From positions 2,536,001 to 2,600,000 of the forward strand of contig NZ_CP042466.1 of NCBI RefSeq assembly GCF_008330225.1: a stretch of 64,000 bases of DNA, read 5' to 3'. Shown piece by piece: positions 1 to 9,202 of this stretch; the stretch's first letter is position 1; each line of letters opens with the position of its first letter. Position numbers and translations under genes: made by a program. This stretch comes from Geobacter sp. FeAm09. GTDB taxonomy: Bacteria > Desulfobacterota > Desulfuromonadia > Geobacterales > Pseudopelobacteraceae. The notes under the pieces are model-generated. The model ran no database searches. It was given only the letters and a program-made list of their open reading frames with translations, and was not told the origin of the DNA.

Positions 1-90
1 AGTTATTCCCGCAATGGACTTGTATAAATGCCAAGAGACGGACGTTTTGTCAACAATTAATTACGCCCTTCACCTCTTTTCGAGCAACGT

Positions 91-1476
91 CTACCCGATG
101 GTGCCCACAATGAAGGCGCGGACTGCACTCAGGTCGGCATCCATCACTTCGCAACGGGTCGGCATCCCTGCCAGTGCGGCAATGGCTGCCGGGACCGGGG
201 CTGGGGCACCGATGGCCTTTTCCACCGCCTCACCGAACTTGGCTGGATGGGCCGTGGCAAGACACACGCGCAGGGCGTCGCCGGGCAACAGTTCCAGAGC
301 GGCGTGCACCCCGACCGCGGTATGGGGGTCGAGCAGGTACCCGGTCTCTTTGTAGAACCGGCCGATGGTGTCCAGGGTCTGCCCCTCATCCACCGAGGCC
401 GAACAAAAGTCGCGGCGGACCTGTTCCATTTCCTCGTCGCTGAAGGTGATCCGCCCCTTTGTCTTCAGTTCGGCAAAGGCCGCCCGCACCCGAGCCGAGT
501 CTTCACCGTAGAGATGGAAGAGGTAGCGCTCGAAGTTGGAGGCCACCTGAATGTCCATGGAGGGTGAGAGGGTGGAGACCACGCCGGCCAGGGAGTAGTC
601 GCCCTGGTTGACGAAGCGGGTCAGGATATTGTTTTCGTTGGTGGCCAGCAGGAGCTTTTCAATAGGCAGCCCCATGCGCTTGGCCACGTAGCCGGCAAAG
701 ATGTCGCCGAAGTTGCCGGTGGGAACCGAGAAGCAGACCGGGGCCGTACCTTCTTCCGTTACCCGCAGCCAGGCGTAGACGTAGTAAACCACCTGGGCCA
801 GCACCCGCGCCCAGTTGATGGAGTTGACCGCGCCGAGGGCGTACTTTTCCTTGAACTCCAGGTCGCCGAAGAGCGCCTTGACCATATCCTGGCAGTCGTC
901 AAAAGTGCCGCGGATGGCGATGTTGTGGACATTGGCATCGGTGACGGTGGTCATCTGCCGGGCCTGCACCGGCGAGGTCTTGCCGTAGGGATGGAGGATG
1001 AAGATATTGATCCCCTTCTTGCCCCGTACCCCGTGAATGGCGGCGCTGCCGGTGTCGCCCGAGGTTGCGCCGACGATGTTCAGGATTTGCCCCCGCTCGG
1101 CCAGGATATATTCGAACACATTGCCCAGGAATTGCAGGGCGACATCCTTGAAGGCCAGGGTCAGGCCATGGAACAGCTCCAGGATATAGACGCCGTTCTC
1201 CTTGACCACCGGGGTCACCGCCGGGTGGGTGAAGGTCGCGTAGGAACGGTCGATCAACGCCTTCAGGTCGGCGGGGGGGATATCATCCACAAAACGGGAG
1301 ATGACCTCGAAAGCCAGTTCCGGGTAGGAGAGCCCCCGCCAGGCGTTGAGCTGTTCCGGGGTGATCCGGGGGTAGGATTCAGGCAGGAGCAGGCCGCCGT
1401 CGGTGGCCAGCCCCATCATGACGGCATCCTTGAAGGGGATCGGCTGGATGCCGCCGCGCGTGCTGAGGTAACGCAT
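91..1476 (-). CDS. thrC: Threonine synthase
   Basis: This enzyme converts O-phosphohomoserine to threonine with PLP in the cytoplasm, the last step of threonine synthesis. The 461-residue product starts MRYLSTRGG, typical of the long proteobacterial form. The PLP-lysine motif LTLAFKDVALQFLG lies near residue 110. A glycine/serine-rich phosphate-binding segment (GATSGDTGSAA) follows, and PTGNFGDI occurs in the second half. The length matches the family. The ATG start has an upstream purine-rich stretch. It is transcribed away from the window start, about 75 bases after the YdcF-like gene on the same strand, and no other threonine gene is visible. Identification is by recognised family motifs and is secure. 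Confidence 0.95.
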   Translation of the reverse strand: MRYLSTRGGIQPIPFKDAVMMGLATDGGLLLPESYPRITPEQLNAWRGLSYPELAFEVISRFVDDIPPADLKALIDRSYATFTHPAVTPVVKENGVYILELFHGLTLAFKDVALQFLGNVFEYILAERGQILNIVGATSGDTGSAAIHGVRGKKGINIFILHPYGKTSPVQARQMTTVTDANVHNIAIRGTFDDCQDMVKALFGDLEFKEKYALGAVNSINWARVLAQVVYYVYAWLRVTEEGTAPVCFSVPTGNFGDIFAGYVAKRMGLPIEKLLLATNENNILTRFVNQGDYSLAGVVSTLSPSMDIQVASNFERYLFHLYGEDSARVRAAFAELKTKGRITFSDEEMEQVRRDFCSASVDEGQTLDTIGRFYKETGYLLDPHTAVGVHAALELLPGDALRVCLATAHPAKFGEAVEKAIGAPAPVPAAIAALAGMPTRCEVMDADLSAVRAFIVGTIG

Positions 1477-1549
1477 GGTGTGATTCCTTTCGGGCTTCGA
1501 CTGAAATAAGAAGATAATCTAACAGAAATTCGCCGATTAGGGAAGCGTC

Positions 1550-2164
1550 TCAGCCGCCGGAGGCACCGGGCAGGATGCTTTCGCGCAGTTCGCCGGGCGC
1601 CAGCAGAAAGAAGAAGCGAAACATGCAGTATTTATAAAATTCGCTGAACAGGAGATGGAAGCTGCCGCCGTGGTTCCACCAAGCCTCTTTCAGGTTCTTG
1701 CTGTCCACCGGATAGGGGTAGATGGCCACGTCTTTGGGCAGCGCGTTGCGGAACAGGATCGCGGCCCGCTTCATGTGGTAGCGCGAGGTGATGAGCACGA
1801 TGGAGCGGACGTCGGCCCGCATGATGACGTCACGGCCATAGATGGCGTTCTCCAGGGTGTTGCGGGAGGCCTTTTCCAGCACGACCCCTTCGGATGAGGG
1901 ATCGCCGGTCTGGGGGCGGTACAGGTCCCCCTTGCGGACGGAGGGATCGACGCCGATCAGAAAAAGGTGGCTGCCCCGTTGCTCCCGGTACAGCCGTACC
2001 CCCTCTTCCACCCTCCCCTTGCCGCCGGCCAGCACCACGATGGCATCGGCCTTGACCGGCCGCTGCCGGTAGGAAAACGTCTTGTAGGTAAAGTCGATGA
2101 ACAGTACCGCCACAACGATGGCCAGGATAATAACGAGCGTTATGAAGGCCTTGATGATATTCAT
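1550..2164 (-). CDS. YdcF-like (DUF218) envelope protein
   Basis: The 204-residue product has one N-terminal membrane segment (MNIIKAFITLVIILAIVVAV) followed by a DUF218 domain. That domain has the characteristic DAIVVLAGG near its start and a later SRYHMKRA segment. Family members (SanA, YdcF, ElyC) sit in the inner membrane and affect envelope integrity, but their reactions are poorly defined. I chose the ATG at 2164, which follows a GGA a few bases upstream; an in-frame TTG at 2197 would add 11 polar residues before the membrane segment. The gene ends roughly 75 bases before thrC on the same strand. A link with threonine synthesis is not suggested. Confidence 0.8.
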   Translation of the reverse strand: MNIIKAFITLVIILAIVVAVLFIDFTYKTFSYRQRPVKADAIVVLAGGKGRVEEGVRLYREQRGSHLFLIGVDPSVRKGDLYRPQTGDPSSEGVVLEKASRNTLENAIYGRDVIMRADVRSIVLITSRYHMKRAAILFRNALPKDVAIYPYPVDSKNLKEAWWNHGGSFHLLFSEFYKYCMFRFFFLLAPGELRESILPGASGG

Positions 2165-2246
2165 GAGTCGTCCAATTTTTCCCTTGCAACCGGCCAATTA
2201 ATCTGTTAAAAATTCTTTTTCAGCAATTAATGGAGGTTACCATCAT

Positions 2247-2438
2247 ATGTCGAGAAAATGTGAAATTTGCGGAAAAGGCCCCAGCTTCGGCAATAACGTA
2301 AGCCATGCCAACAACAAGACCCGTACCGTCTGGCATCCGAACATCCAGAAGGTCAAAACCATTAAAAACGGCACGGTGGCAACCATCAAGGTTTGCACCC
2401 GCTGCATCCGTTCCGGTTTCATCACCAAAGCGCTCTAG
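2247..2438 (+). CDS. rpmB: 50S ribosomal protein L28
   Basis: This is a structural protein of the large ribosomal subunit. The 63-residue product begins [20 protein letters not shown] and ends near CTRCIRSG. The two CxxC pairs mark the zinc-binding (C+) form of L28. A strong GGAGG ribosome-binding site lies 8-12 bases before the ATG, and the gene is monocistronic, with a good hairpin terminator just downstream. It converges on ridA. Length and sequence match the family well. Confidence 0.97.
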   Translation: MSRKCEICGKGPSFGNNVSHANNKTRTVWHPNIQKVKTIKNGTVATIKVCTRCIRSGFITKAL

Positions 2439-2479
2439 TCGCGGCGGCTCACCAGCCGCTTGAACGGTCTGCGATTTGA

Positions 2480-2511
2480 AGCCGTGGCACACCAGGTGTC
2501 CACGGCTTTTT
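2480..2511 (+). terminator. Intrinsic terminator after rpmB
   Basis: The arms AGCCGTGG and CCACGGCT, extended by ACACC/GGTGT around a one-base loop, form a long GC-rich stem that runs straight into a T5 tract on the plus strand. It sits 42 bases after the rpmB stop and should end that transcript. It also lies beyond the 3' end of ridA coming from the other side, but it lacks a T tract in that direction. Confidence 0.85.
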
Positions 2512-2553
2512 GTCGTTTCCCCACCGGAGGATGGTGCCTCCCCTCCCGGCATG

Positions 2554-2934
2554 TCACGCCAGGGCGACGACCTCGATCTCAACCAGCGCGCCGCGGGGCA
2601 GGCTCTTGACCGCCACGGTCGAACGGGCCGGCTTGTGATCGCCGAAACAGCGGCCGTAGATCTCGTTCACCACGGCAAAATCCCCCATGTCGGCCAGAAA
2701 GATGGTGGTCTTGACCACCTGCGGGAACCCCGTGCCGGCAGCGGCCAGTACGGCGGCAATGTTCGCCATCACCCGCTCGGTCTCCGCCGCAACGCCCCCT
2801 GCCGCCAGATCGCCCGTTGCCGGGTCAAGGGCGATCTGCCCGGAACAGAAGAGCAGCCCGTTGGCCCGAATGGCCTGTGCATACGGCCCGATGGCAGCAG
2901 GAGCCTTGTCTGTCGCAATTGTTTCACATGTCAT
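2554..2934 (-). CDS. ridA: RidA family enamine/imine deaminase
   Basis: RidA proteins hydrolyse reactive enamine/imine intermediates, such as 2-aminoacrylate, released by PLP enzymes. The 126-residue product carries the family hallmarks: KAPAAIGPYAQA near the N-terminus, LFCSGQIALDP, and the C-terminal RSTVAVKSLPRGALVEIE, which contains the conserved arginine and glutamate. It overlaps the end of the relA/spoT gene by 4 bases (ATGA-type junction) and is the last gene of the yicC-gmk-rpoZ-relA/spoT-ridA operon. Translational coupling to the upstream gene is likely. Confidence 0.93.
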   Translation of the reverse strand: MTCETIATDKAPAAIGPYAQAIRANGLLFCSGQIALDPATGDLAAGGVAAETERVMANIAAVLAAAGTGFPQVVKTTIFLADMGDFAVVNEIYGRCFGDHKPARSTVAVKSLPRGALVEIEVVALA

Positions 2935-5084
2935 TGTTTTAGCCTCTCCACTTTGATGACACCCTTTACCTTCATAATGGCGTTCATAACCTTCCGCAGG
3001 TGTGCCAGGTCGCTGACATTCACCTCGAAGGTGTTTTCGCCACGCTGGTCGATGGTGCTCTGAATATGGGCGCTGGCGATATTTGCCTCACAGTTGGTGA
3101 TGGCCATGGTGATGTTTGCCAGGATGCCCTTGACGTCATGACAGATCACCTTGATCTTGACCGGCAGGGACGCGGTCTTGACCCTGTTCCAGGCCACATC
3201 GATCTGCCGCTCCGGGTCGCTTTCCAGGGCGAACTTGCAGTCCGCCGTATGGATCGTAACCCCCTTGCCGCGGGTGATGAAACCGATGATCTCGTCTCCC
3301 GGCACCGGATTGCAGCATTTGGCGAAGCGGACCAACACATCGTCGACGCCACTGATCTCCACCGCGCTGGTGGACGTCTTTCCTTTCAGCTTGTTGATGA
3401 CCGCCGAAAGCCGCGATTCCTTGTGCTCGATCCGTTCCTGCAACTTTTCCGCGGGCACCAGCTTGCCCATGATCTGGCCGCTGGATATCTTGCCGTAGCC
3501 CACCGCCGCCAGCAGGTCGTCGTCTCCGGCAAAGCCGAATTCGCCGGCGATCTTTTTGAATTCCCCGCTCTTCTGGATCTTCTGCAGGTTTACGGAGTAC
3601 CTGCGGAAATCCTTTTCGCAGATCTCGCGCCCCAGAACGATGCTCCGCTTGCGCTCCTCGACCTTGATCCAGGCCCGTATCCGATTGCGGGCGCGGGAGC
3701 TGTGGACGATCTTGAGCCAATCCTTGCTGGGTGTATGGTGGGGCGAGGTGATGACCTCGACGATATCGCCATTCTTCAATTCGTACTTGAGCGGCACCAG
3801 CTTGCCGTTGACCTTGGCCCCCACGCAGCGATGCCCCACGTCGCTATGCACGCTGTAGGCGAAATCGATGGGCGTGGACCCCTTGGGAAAGCCCTTCACA
3901 TCCCCCTTGGGGGTAAAGACGTAGACCTCCTCGGGGAAGAGATCCACCTTGACCGAATCCATGAACTCCTTGGAATCCTGGAGTTCCTGCTGCCACTCCA
4001 GAAGCTGCCGCAGCCAGGCAAAGCGCTTGACCTCCTTCTCGTCGTACCCCTTGCCCTCCTTGTACTTCCAGTGGGCCGCAATGCCGGCATCGGCCACCCG
4101 GTGCATCTCGTGGGTGCGGATCTGCACCTCCATCCTGTCGCCGTGGGGGCCGATGACCGTCGTGTGCAACGACTGGTACATATTCCCCTTGGGCATGGCG
4201 ATATAGTCCTTGAAGCGCCCCGGTATCGGCTTCCAGGCGGAATGGATCACGCCCAGGACCTCGTAGCACTCCCGCACGTCCTCCACCAGGATGCGGATGG
4301 CCAAGAGGTCGTAAATCTCCTCGAACTCCACGTTGCGTTTCTCCATCTTGCGATAGATGGAGTAGAGATGCTTGCTGCGGCCCGAAACCTCGCCATGGAT
4401 TCCCTGAAAAGCCAGCTTCTCGGAGATGATCGATTTCGCCTCCTCGACGTACGCCTCCCGCTCCTTCTTCTTCAGGGACACCTTGCGAGCCAGGTCGAAG
4501 TAGAGGTCGGGGTTGAGATAGCGGAACGCCAGGTCCTCCAGTTCCACCTTGACCCAGGATATGCCCAGCCGGTTGGCGATGGGGGCGTAGATGTCCATCG
4601 TCTCCCGGGCGATGGTGCGCTGCTTGGTCTCGGGCTGGAACTCCAGGGTGCGCATGTTGTGCAGGCGGTCGGCCAGCTTGACCAGGATGACGCGGATATC
4701 GTTGGCCATGGCCAGGAGCATCTTGCGGAAATTCTCGGCCTGGCTCTCCTGCTTGGTCTTGAAGTGGATCTTGCTGATCTTGGTGACCCCATCCACCAGC
4801 TTTGCCACCTCTTCCCCGAACATCTCCACCAGTTCCTCGTAGGTCGTCAGGGTGTCTTCGATGGTGTCGTGGAGGAAGCCGGTGACGATGCTGGGGACGT
4901 CCAGGCGCAACTCGGCCAGCAGTCCGGCCACCTCCATGGGGTGGATGATGTAGGGCTCCCCGGACAGGCGCGTCTGGCCCTGGTGCACCTTGGCGCAGTA
5001 CACGTAGGCCTTGCGGATGATATTGAGATCAGCCGTCGGGTTGTACGCCGTTACCGTGTCGAGGATGTCGTTGAGTCTGATCAT
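2931..5084 (-). CDS. RelA/SpoT bifunctional (p)ppGpp synthetase/hydrolase
   Basis: The protein makes and degrades the stringent-response alarmones (p)ppGpp. The 717 residues follow the long RSH order. An HD hydrolase domain comes first (HDTIEDT near residue 70, LADRLHNMRTL near 140). The synthetase domain follows (LYSIYRKMEKR, then MPKGNMYQSLHTTV near 300). A TGS domain lies near 385-445 (VYVFTPKGDVKGFPKGSTPIDFAYSVH), and a C-terminal ACT domain starts after about 640. The intact HD motif argues for a hydrolase-competent SpoT/Rel-type enzyme rather than a RelA-only synthetase. It lies between rpoZ (about 100 bases upstream) and ridA (4-base overlap), the usual order in Geobacteraceae. Confidence 0.95.
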   Translation of the reverse strand: MIRLNDILDTVTAYNPTADLNIIRKAYVYCAKVHQGQTRLSGEPYIIHPMEVAGLLAELRLDVPSIVTGFLHDTIEDTLTTYEELVEMFGEEVAKLVDGVTKISKIHFKTKQESQAENFRKMLLAMANDIRVILVKLADRLHNMRTLEFQPETKQRTIARETMDIYAPIANRLGISWVKVELEDLAFRYLNPDLYFDLARKVSLKKKEREAYVEEAKSIISEKLAFQGIHGEVSGRSKHLYSIYRKMEKRNVEFEEIYDLLAIRILVEDVRECYEVLGVIHSAWKPIPGRFKDYIAMPKGNMYQSLHTTVIGPHGDRMEVQIRTHEMHRVADAGIAAHWKYKEGKGYDEKEVKRFAWLRQLLEWQQELQDSKEFMDSVKVDLFPEEVYVFTPKGDVKGFPKGSTPIDFAYSVHSDVGHRCVGAKVNGKLVPLKYELKNGDIVEVITSPHHTPSKDWLKIVHSSRARNRIRAWIKVEERKRSIVLGREICEKDFRRYSVNLQKIQKSGEFKKIAGEFGFAGDDDLLAAVGYGKISSGQIMGKLVPAEKLQERIEHKESRLSAVINKLKGKTSTSAVEISGVDDVLVRFAKCCNPVPGDEIIGFITRGKGVTIHTADCKFALESDPERQIDVAWNRVKTASLPVKIKVICHDVKGILANITMAITNCEANIASAHIQSTIDQRGENTFEVNVSDLAHLRKVMNAIMKVKGVIKVERLKQ

Positions 5085-5186
5085 GCGCCGTTGTCTACTC
5101 GCAGGAAGAAAAGGATCGGAAGGTACGGGGATGGATACAAAAAGGGTGAAGCCGCATCATGCGCGATTCCACCCCGGTACGGCAAA

Positions 5187-5396
5187 TTAATGGGCTTGCT
5201 GTCTCTTGCTGATTTCGAAGCTGACCTTGCCGGCGGCAATCTCCCGCAGAGCGGTTACCACGAGGCGGTTGTTCTTGGGGTCGATGAGCGGATGAGCCCC
5301 CTTGTAGAGCTGTTTGACCCGTTTGGAGGCCAGCATCACCAAAAGAAAGCGGTTATCGACCTTTTCGAGACAATCTTCAACGGTTACCCGTGCCAT
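5187..5396 (-). CDS. rpoZ: RNA polymerase omega subunit
   Basis: This small subunit promotes RNA polymerase assembly and forms part of a ppGpp-binding site. The 69-residue product starts [20 protein letters not shown] and contains [13 protein letters not shown], both strongly diagnostic of omega. It is positioned between gmk and the relA/spoT gene, the classic arrangement linking omega to the stringent response. The spacing to gmk is about 60 bases on the same strand. Confidence 0.96.
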   Translation of the reverse strand: MARVTVEDCLEKVDNRFLLVMLASKRVKQLYKGAHPLIDPKNNRLVVTALREIAAGKVSFEISKRQQAH

Positions 5397-5456
5397 AGCG
5401 TTACTCCTTCCTACTACCGTTAGAAAAATGGAACGTTATTTTTACATGATTTCATC

Positions 5457-6065
5457 TCAAATATCAAACAATTTCGCCACCTGCTCCAGCATGCGGGAGG
5501 TGCGGCGGCGCTGGGCCAGCACGATGGCCGACAACTCCTCGGCGGCCTCCTCGAAGCGGTCGTTGATGACGATGTAGTCGTACCAGCGGCACTCCTTGAT
5601 CTCGTCCGCGGCCCGCACGATACGGCGCTCGATCACCTCCCGGGCGTCCGACGAACGGCTTTCCAGGCGATGGCGGAGCTCTTCCATGGTGGGGGGCAGG
5701 ATGAAGACGAACACCCCGCCGTCGAGGCGCTCCTTCAGGATCATCGCCCCCTGGCAGTCGATATCCAACACCAGGTCGATGCCGTTGCGGCGGGCATCCT
5801 CCAGGGTCTTCAGGGCCGTGCCGTACAGATTGCCGTGTACCTCGGCCCACTCGGCAAAGGCGTCCTCGGCCACCATGCGCTCGAATTCCGGCCGGGACAC
5901 GAAGAAGTAGTCCTCACCGTCCACCTCGCCGGCCCGCGGCGAGCGGGTCGTGTAGCTGACCGACTCTCTCATGGCCGGAAAGCGTTGCAGGAGTTCATTG
6001 CAGAGAGAAGTCTTGCCGGCCCCGGAGGGGGCCGATATGATGAGGATCAGGCCTTCGCGTTTCAT
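5457..6065 (-). CDS. gmk: Guanylate kinase
   Basis: This cytoplasmic enzyme phosphorylates GMP to GDP with ATP. The 202-residue product begins with a P-loop (ISAPSGAGKTSL). It contains the GMP-binding stretch SVSYTTRSPRAGEVDGEDYFF and the LVLDIDCQGA segment. The length fits the family. A Shine-Dalgarno-like TCCTAAGGAT lies just upstream of the ATG. A dispersed repeat element and about 200 further bases separate it from yicC, the preceding gene of the same operon. It is a direct metabolic partner of the downstream relA/spoT gene, which consumes GDP and GTP. Confidence 0.96.
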   Translation of the reverse strand: MKREGLILIISAPSGAGKTSLCNELLQRFPAMRESVSYTTRSPRAGEVDGEDYFFVSRPEFERMVAEDAFAEWAEVHGNLYGTALKTLEDARRNGIDLVLDIDCQGAMILKERLDGGVFVFILPPTMEELRHRLESRSSDAREVIERRIVRAADEIKECRWYDYIVINDRFEEAAEELSAIVLAQRRRTSRMLEQVAKLFDI

Positions 6066-6080
6066 GGAACATCCTTAGGA

Positions 6081-6294
6081 GGTTGTTGAAAAACAGCCAT
6101 CTCGCCGCCATCCTCGAATACCCTTTCGTGCGGCGTAGCGCTGCAAACCCTCACCCAATCCCTCTCCCAGAGGGAGAGGGCAAGGCATGCTCTCCCCCTC
6201 TGGGGGAGAGATAGAGAGAGGGCCTGCCTCCTCTGGGCATTCTGCGGGTGCGACGATCTGACTATTTTTGAACAACCTGAGTTTTTCAACAGTC
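6081..6294. repeat. Dispersed inverted-repeat element, copy 1
   Basis: This is one of three related elements; the others are at 47018-47203 and 49771-49916. The left end reads GGTTGTTGAAAAACAG and the right end contains ATTTTTGAACAACC followed by TTTTTCAAC, giving nested terminal inverted repeats. Inside are a conserved TCTCGCCGCC...TCGAA block and a conserved GGGTGCGACGATCTGACTA block. Between them lies a variable centre with two tandem hairpins of the CCCTCTCCC/GGGAGAGGG type. No protein is encoded, so it resembles a MITE or large REP-type element. It lies in the transcribed gap between yicC and gmk. Confidence 0.75.
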
Positions 6295-6401
6295 TGCTTC
6301 GCGGTGATTGGTCGAATGGTAGCACGGAACAGCGGCAAAAGGAAAGCCTTCCGCCCGCCATCCCAGTTTTCAATTCAGAAACGAGCAATTTTTCGTCATG
6401 G

Positions 6402-6498
6402 CCAGAAAATCGAGGGATTGCGCGGAGGCGTACATCGGTACGCCGCACAAGCAAACCCGATGATTGACGCCGCCATGGCGGAAAAGGGCCGTTTCTGG
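6402..6498. repeat. Short palindromic element with CCAGAAA ends
   Basis: This roughly 97-base non-coding stretch is bounded by CCAGAAA on the left and its complement TTTCTGG on the right. Internally it contains a 7-bp hairpin GGCGTAC/GTACGCC with an ATCG loop. It lies immediately before the yicC stop codon in the yicC-gmk gap and is distinct in sequence from the larger neighbouring repeat. I see only this one copy in the window, so calling it a dispersed repeat is inference from its architecture. The 107 bases between it and the larger element hold nothing I recognise. Confidence 0.35.
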
Positions 6499-6505
6499 AT
6501 GAAAA

Positions 6506-7384
6506 TTATTCGATGTTCTGCACCTGCTCGCGCATCTTCTCCATCTCGGCCTTGATCCGGATGACCAGCGAGGTGATCTCGGCGTCGCTGGATTTGGAAC
6601 CGATGGTGTTGACCTCCCGGTTCATCTCCTGCATGAGGAAGTCCAGCTTGCGCCCCACCGGTTCCGGCAGGCGCAGCGCTTCGTCGAACTGGCCGAAATG
6701 GCTGGCGAGCCGGACCAGTTCCTCGGTCACGTCGCACCGGTCGGCCATCAGGGCGACCTCCTGGGCCAAGCGCGTCTCGTCCATCTCCGTCCCCTCCAGC
6801 AGTTGGTCCAGGCGCGCCTTCAGCTTCTGCCGGTACTCGACCACCACCGCCGGCGTGCGTTCCCTGATCAGGGCGGTCCATTCCGCCACCTGGGCACGCC
6901 GGGCCGACAAATCCGCTGCCAGGGCCTCGCCTTCCCGGGTCCGCATGGCGTCCATGGCCGTCACGGCGGCCTGGACCGCGGACATGAGCTGATCGCGGTA
7001 GTCGTCCTCCGCCAGGGTAGTGCTCCCCTCCCGCAGAACCCCCTTCTGGGCGATCACCAGGGACAGGGGCACCTGCCCCAGAAGCCCCAGTTCGCCGGCC
7101 AGGTGGTTGAAGGTGGTGAAGTAGGAGCGCGCCAGGGCCGTATCGACCTGGGGCAGCGATTCGGCGGCCAGGGCCTCCTCCCACTGCACGAAGACATCGA
7201 TCTTGCCCCGCTTGAGCTGGGCGGACACGGCCCGCTTGACCTCGTTTTCCAGGGCCATGAAACCGCGCGGCATCCGTACCGACACCTCGCCGTAGCGGTG
7301 GTTGACCGAACGGATCTCCACCGTGAAGGTCCCCTGTTCCGTTGTCGCCTCTCCCTTGCCGTATCCGGTCATGCTCTTTAGCAT
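6506..7384 (-). CDS. YicC family endoribonuclease
   Basis: YicC proteins are hexameric endoribonucleases implicated in sRNA turnover. The 292-residue product begins MLKSMTGYGKGE. It contains EIRSVNHRYGEVSVRMPR near residue 27 and ends with the conserved DUF1732 segment GRKLDFLMQEMNREVNTIGSKS. Length and both motif blocks fit the family fully. It is the first gene of the operon that continues with gmk, rpoZ and relA/spoT, the usual arrangement. A dispersed repeat and a second palindromic element separate it from gmk. Confidence 0.93.
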   Translation of the reverse strand: MLKSMTGYGKGEATTEQGTFTVEIRSVNHRYGEVSVRMPRGFMALENEVKRAVSAQLKRGKIDVFVQWEEALAAESLPQVDTALARSYFTTFNHLAGELGLLGQVPLSLVIAQKGVLREGSTTLAEDDYRDQLMSAVQAAVTAMDAMRTREGEALAADLSARRAQVAEWTALIRERTPAVVVEYRQKLKARLDQLLEGTEMDETRLAQEVALMADRCDVTEELVRLASHFGQFDEALRLPEPVGRKLDFLMQEMNREVNTIGSKSSDAEITSLVIRIKAEMEKMREQVQNIE

Positions 7385-7512
7385 TGCGGCTCCTTTTTCC
7401 GTAGTAACGTCACCTGGTCAAACCATACAACATCCCGGGCGTTTCAGCAACGACAGGTTTACCGGGGGCAAAAACGTCGCAAGCACGGGGCGGCGTTTCC
7501 CCACATTCCCTA

Positions 7513-7547
7513 TTGACAAAGCGGAACCGGTACTGTTCAATTATAAT
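7513..7547 (+). promoter_or_regulatory. Possible promoter for the aminotransferase gene
   Basis: A perfect TATAAT at 7542-7547 lies about 68 bases before the aminotransferase ATG. A perfect TTGACA at 7513-7518 is present, but the spacing is 23 bases, too long for an ordinary sigma-70 promoter. Either the two boxes belong to different promoters or the -10 works without this -35. The gene is isolated between a divergent operon and its own terminator, so a promoter must lie here. Confidence 0.35.
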
Positions 7548-7614
7548 TTTACGGTTTGAACCAGTCAGGATTGCGTGTACGACAATCTTTCACATCAGCT
7601 CCAGGAGGAAAGCA

Positions 7615-8919
7615 ATGAACCCATTGGCACAAGAACTGAACGACCTGCTTGCCCAGCACAACCCGCACGTTCTGGAAATGCTGTCCGATCTCGGCAAGAA
7701 CCTCTTCTTCCCCAAAGGCATTCTGACCCAGTCGGCCGAAGCCAAGGAAAAGGCGCACAAATACAACGCCACCATCGGCATCGCCACCGAAAACGGCGGG
7801 CCGATGTTTCTGTCGTGCATTAAGGACAAGCTGTCCGCATTCGACCCCAAGGACATCTTTCCCTACGCCCCACCGGCCGGCAAACCGGAACTGCGCTCCC
7901 TGTGGCGCGAGAAACAGTTGCGGGAGAACCCCAGCCTGCAGGGCAAGCACTTCAGCAACCCCGTCGTCACCAACGCCCTGACCCACGGCCTCTCCATCGT
8001 CGCCGACCTGTTCATCGACAAGGGGGACCACCTGATCCTCCCCGACATGCTCTGGGGCAACTACAATCTGACCTTCGGCACCTGCTGCGGCGCCATCGTC
8101 AAGAAGCACCCGACCTTCACCGTGGCCGGCGGCTACGACATCGACGCCTTCAAGGCGGTCCTGAAGGACACGGCCGAAGAGAAGGGCAAGGCAGTGGTCC
8201 TGCTCAACTTCCCCAACAACCCCAGCGGCTACACCCCGACCGTGGCCGAAGGCGATGCCCTGGTGGCGGCCATCAAGGAAGTGGCCGAATCCGGCTGCAA
8301 CATCGTTGCCGTGACCGACGACGCCTACTTCGGCCTCTTTTACGAGGACAGCCTCAAGGAATCCCTGTTCGGCAAGCTCGCCAACCTCCACCCGCGCATC
8401 CTGGCGGTCAAGCTGGACGGCGCCACCAAGGAGGAGTTCGTCTGGGGCTTCCGTACCGGGTTCATCACCTTTGCCGACGGCAACGAGTACGAGAATACGC
8501 CGGTCATGACCGCCCTGGAGAAGAAGACCATGGGGATCATCCGCGCCCGCATCTCCAACTGCCCGCACCCCTCCCAGACCTTCGTCATCGAGGCGCTGCG
8601 TTCGCCCCAGTTCCTGGCCCAGAAGGAAGAAAAGTTCCAGATCATGAAGGGTCGCGCCCTGAAGACGAAGCAGGTGCTCGACAGCGGCAAGTACGATTCG
8701 GCCTGGACCTACTACCCGTTCAACTCCGGGTACTTCATGTGCCTGAAACTGAAACAGGTGGATGCCGAGAAGCTGCGCCTCCATCTGCTGGACAAGTACG
8801 GGGTCGGCGCCATCTCCACCAGCAAGACCGACCTGCGCATCGCCTTCTCCTGCATCGCCGAGGAGCATATACAAGAACTGTTCGACATCATCTACCAAGG
8901 GGCGCAGGATCTGGCCTGA
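7615..8919 (+). CDS. Class I/II PLP-dependent aminotransferase
   Basis: The 434-residue product has the fold type I aminotransferase pattern. A cofactor-binding region lies near THGLSIVADL, a conserved LLNFPNNPSGYTPT segment follows, and the substrate-carboxylate arginine region is near the C-terminus (TDLRIAFSC). The likely Schiff-base lysine is in KLDGATKEEFVWGFR. I chose the ATG at 7615 because AGGAGGA lies 7 bases upstream; a longer in-frame reading back to 7513 lacks such a site. Substrate is not evident; aromatic, aspartate or alanine-type donors are all possible. It is monocistronic, with a strong terminator behind it. Confidence 0.85.
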   Translation: MNPLAQELNDLLAQHNPHVLEMLSDLGKNLFFPKGILTQSAEAKEKAHKYNATIGIATENGGPMFLSCIKDKLSAFDPKDIFPYAPPAGKPELRSLWREKQLRENPSLQGKHFSNPVVTNALTHGLSIVADLFIDKGDHLILPDMLWGNYNLTFGTCCGAIVKKHPTFTVAGGYDIDAFKAVLKDTAEEKGKAVVLLNFPNNPSGYTPTVAEGDALVAAIKEVAESGCNIVAVTDDAYFGLFYEDSLKESLFGKLANLHPRILAVKLDGATKEEFVWGFRTGFITFADGNEYENTPVMTALEKKTMGIIRARISNCPHPSQTFVIEALRSPQFLAQKEEKFQIMKGRALKTKQVLDSGKYDSAWTYYPFNSGYFMCLKLKQVDAEKLRLHLLDKYGVGAISTSKTDLRIAFSCIAEEHIQELFDIIYQGAQDLA

Positions 8920-8951
8920 GGCGCGGCCTGGCCTGACTCATGAAACGAAGA

Positions 8952-8978
8952 AGGGTCCACATGACGTGGGCCCTTTTT
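8952..8978 (+). terminator. Intrinsic terminator after the aminotransferase gene
   Basis: The arms AGGGTCCAC and GTGGGCCCT pair over 9 bases with one G-T pair around a 4-base loop. They are followed immediately by TTTTTCGTTTTT. It starts about 30 bases after the stop codon. The 200 bases beyond, up to the glycosyltransferase gene, hold nothing else I recognise. Confidence 0.85.
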
Positions 8979-9202
8979 CGTTTTTCCTCGATAAGTAACA
9001 CTATATATTCCGGGATGAATGCGGTCATTGGAACTCAACTCCACAGAACCGCTGCCGGTGGCATCGTTACTCCAAAACTTGCTTTTCGGTGATAGTTCCG
9101 TATTCTTTAAGAGACGTTGCCGCCTCGTAGCACTTCAGCACAGTTTTGGCTATTTCTTTCTATGAAACAATTTCAATCCTGACTAGTTGGGTGTTCTTTC
9201 CC

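Noticed and set aside
3000..5423. Long plus-strand open frame (807 codons) opposite relA/spoT
   Set aside because: It lies antisense to a clear RSH gene with all motifs, has no recognisable domain and reflects high GC in the third codon position.
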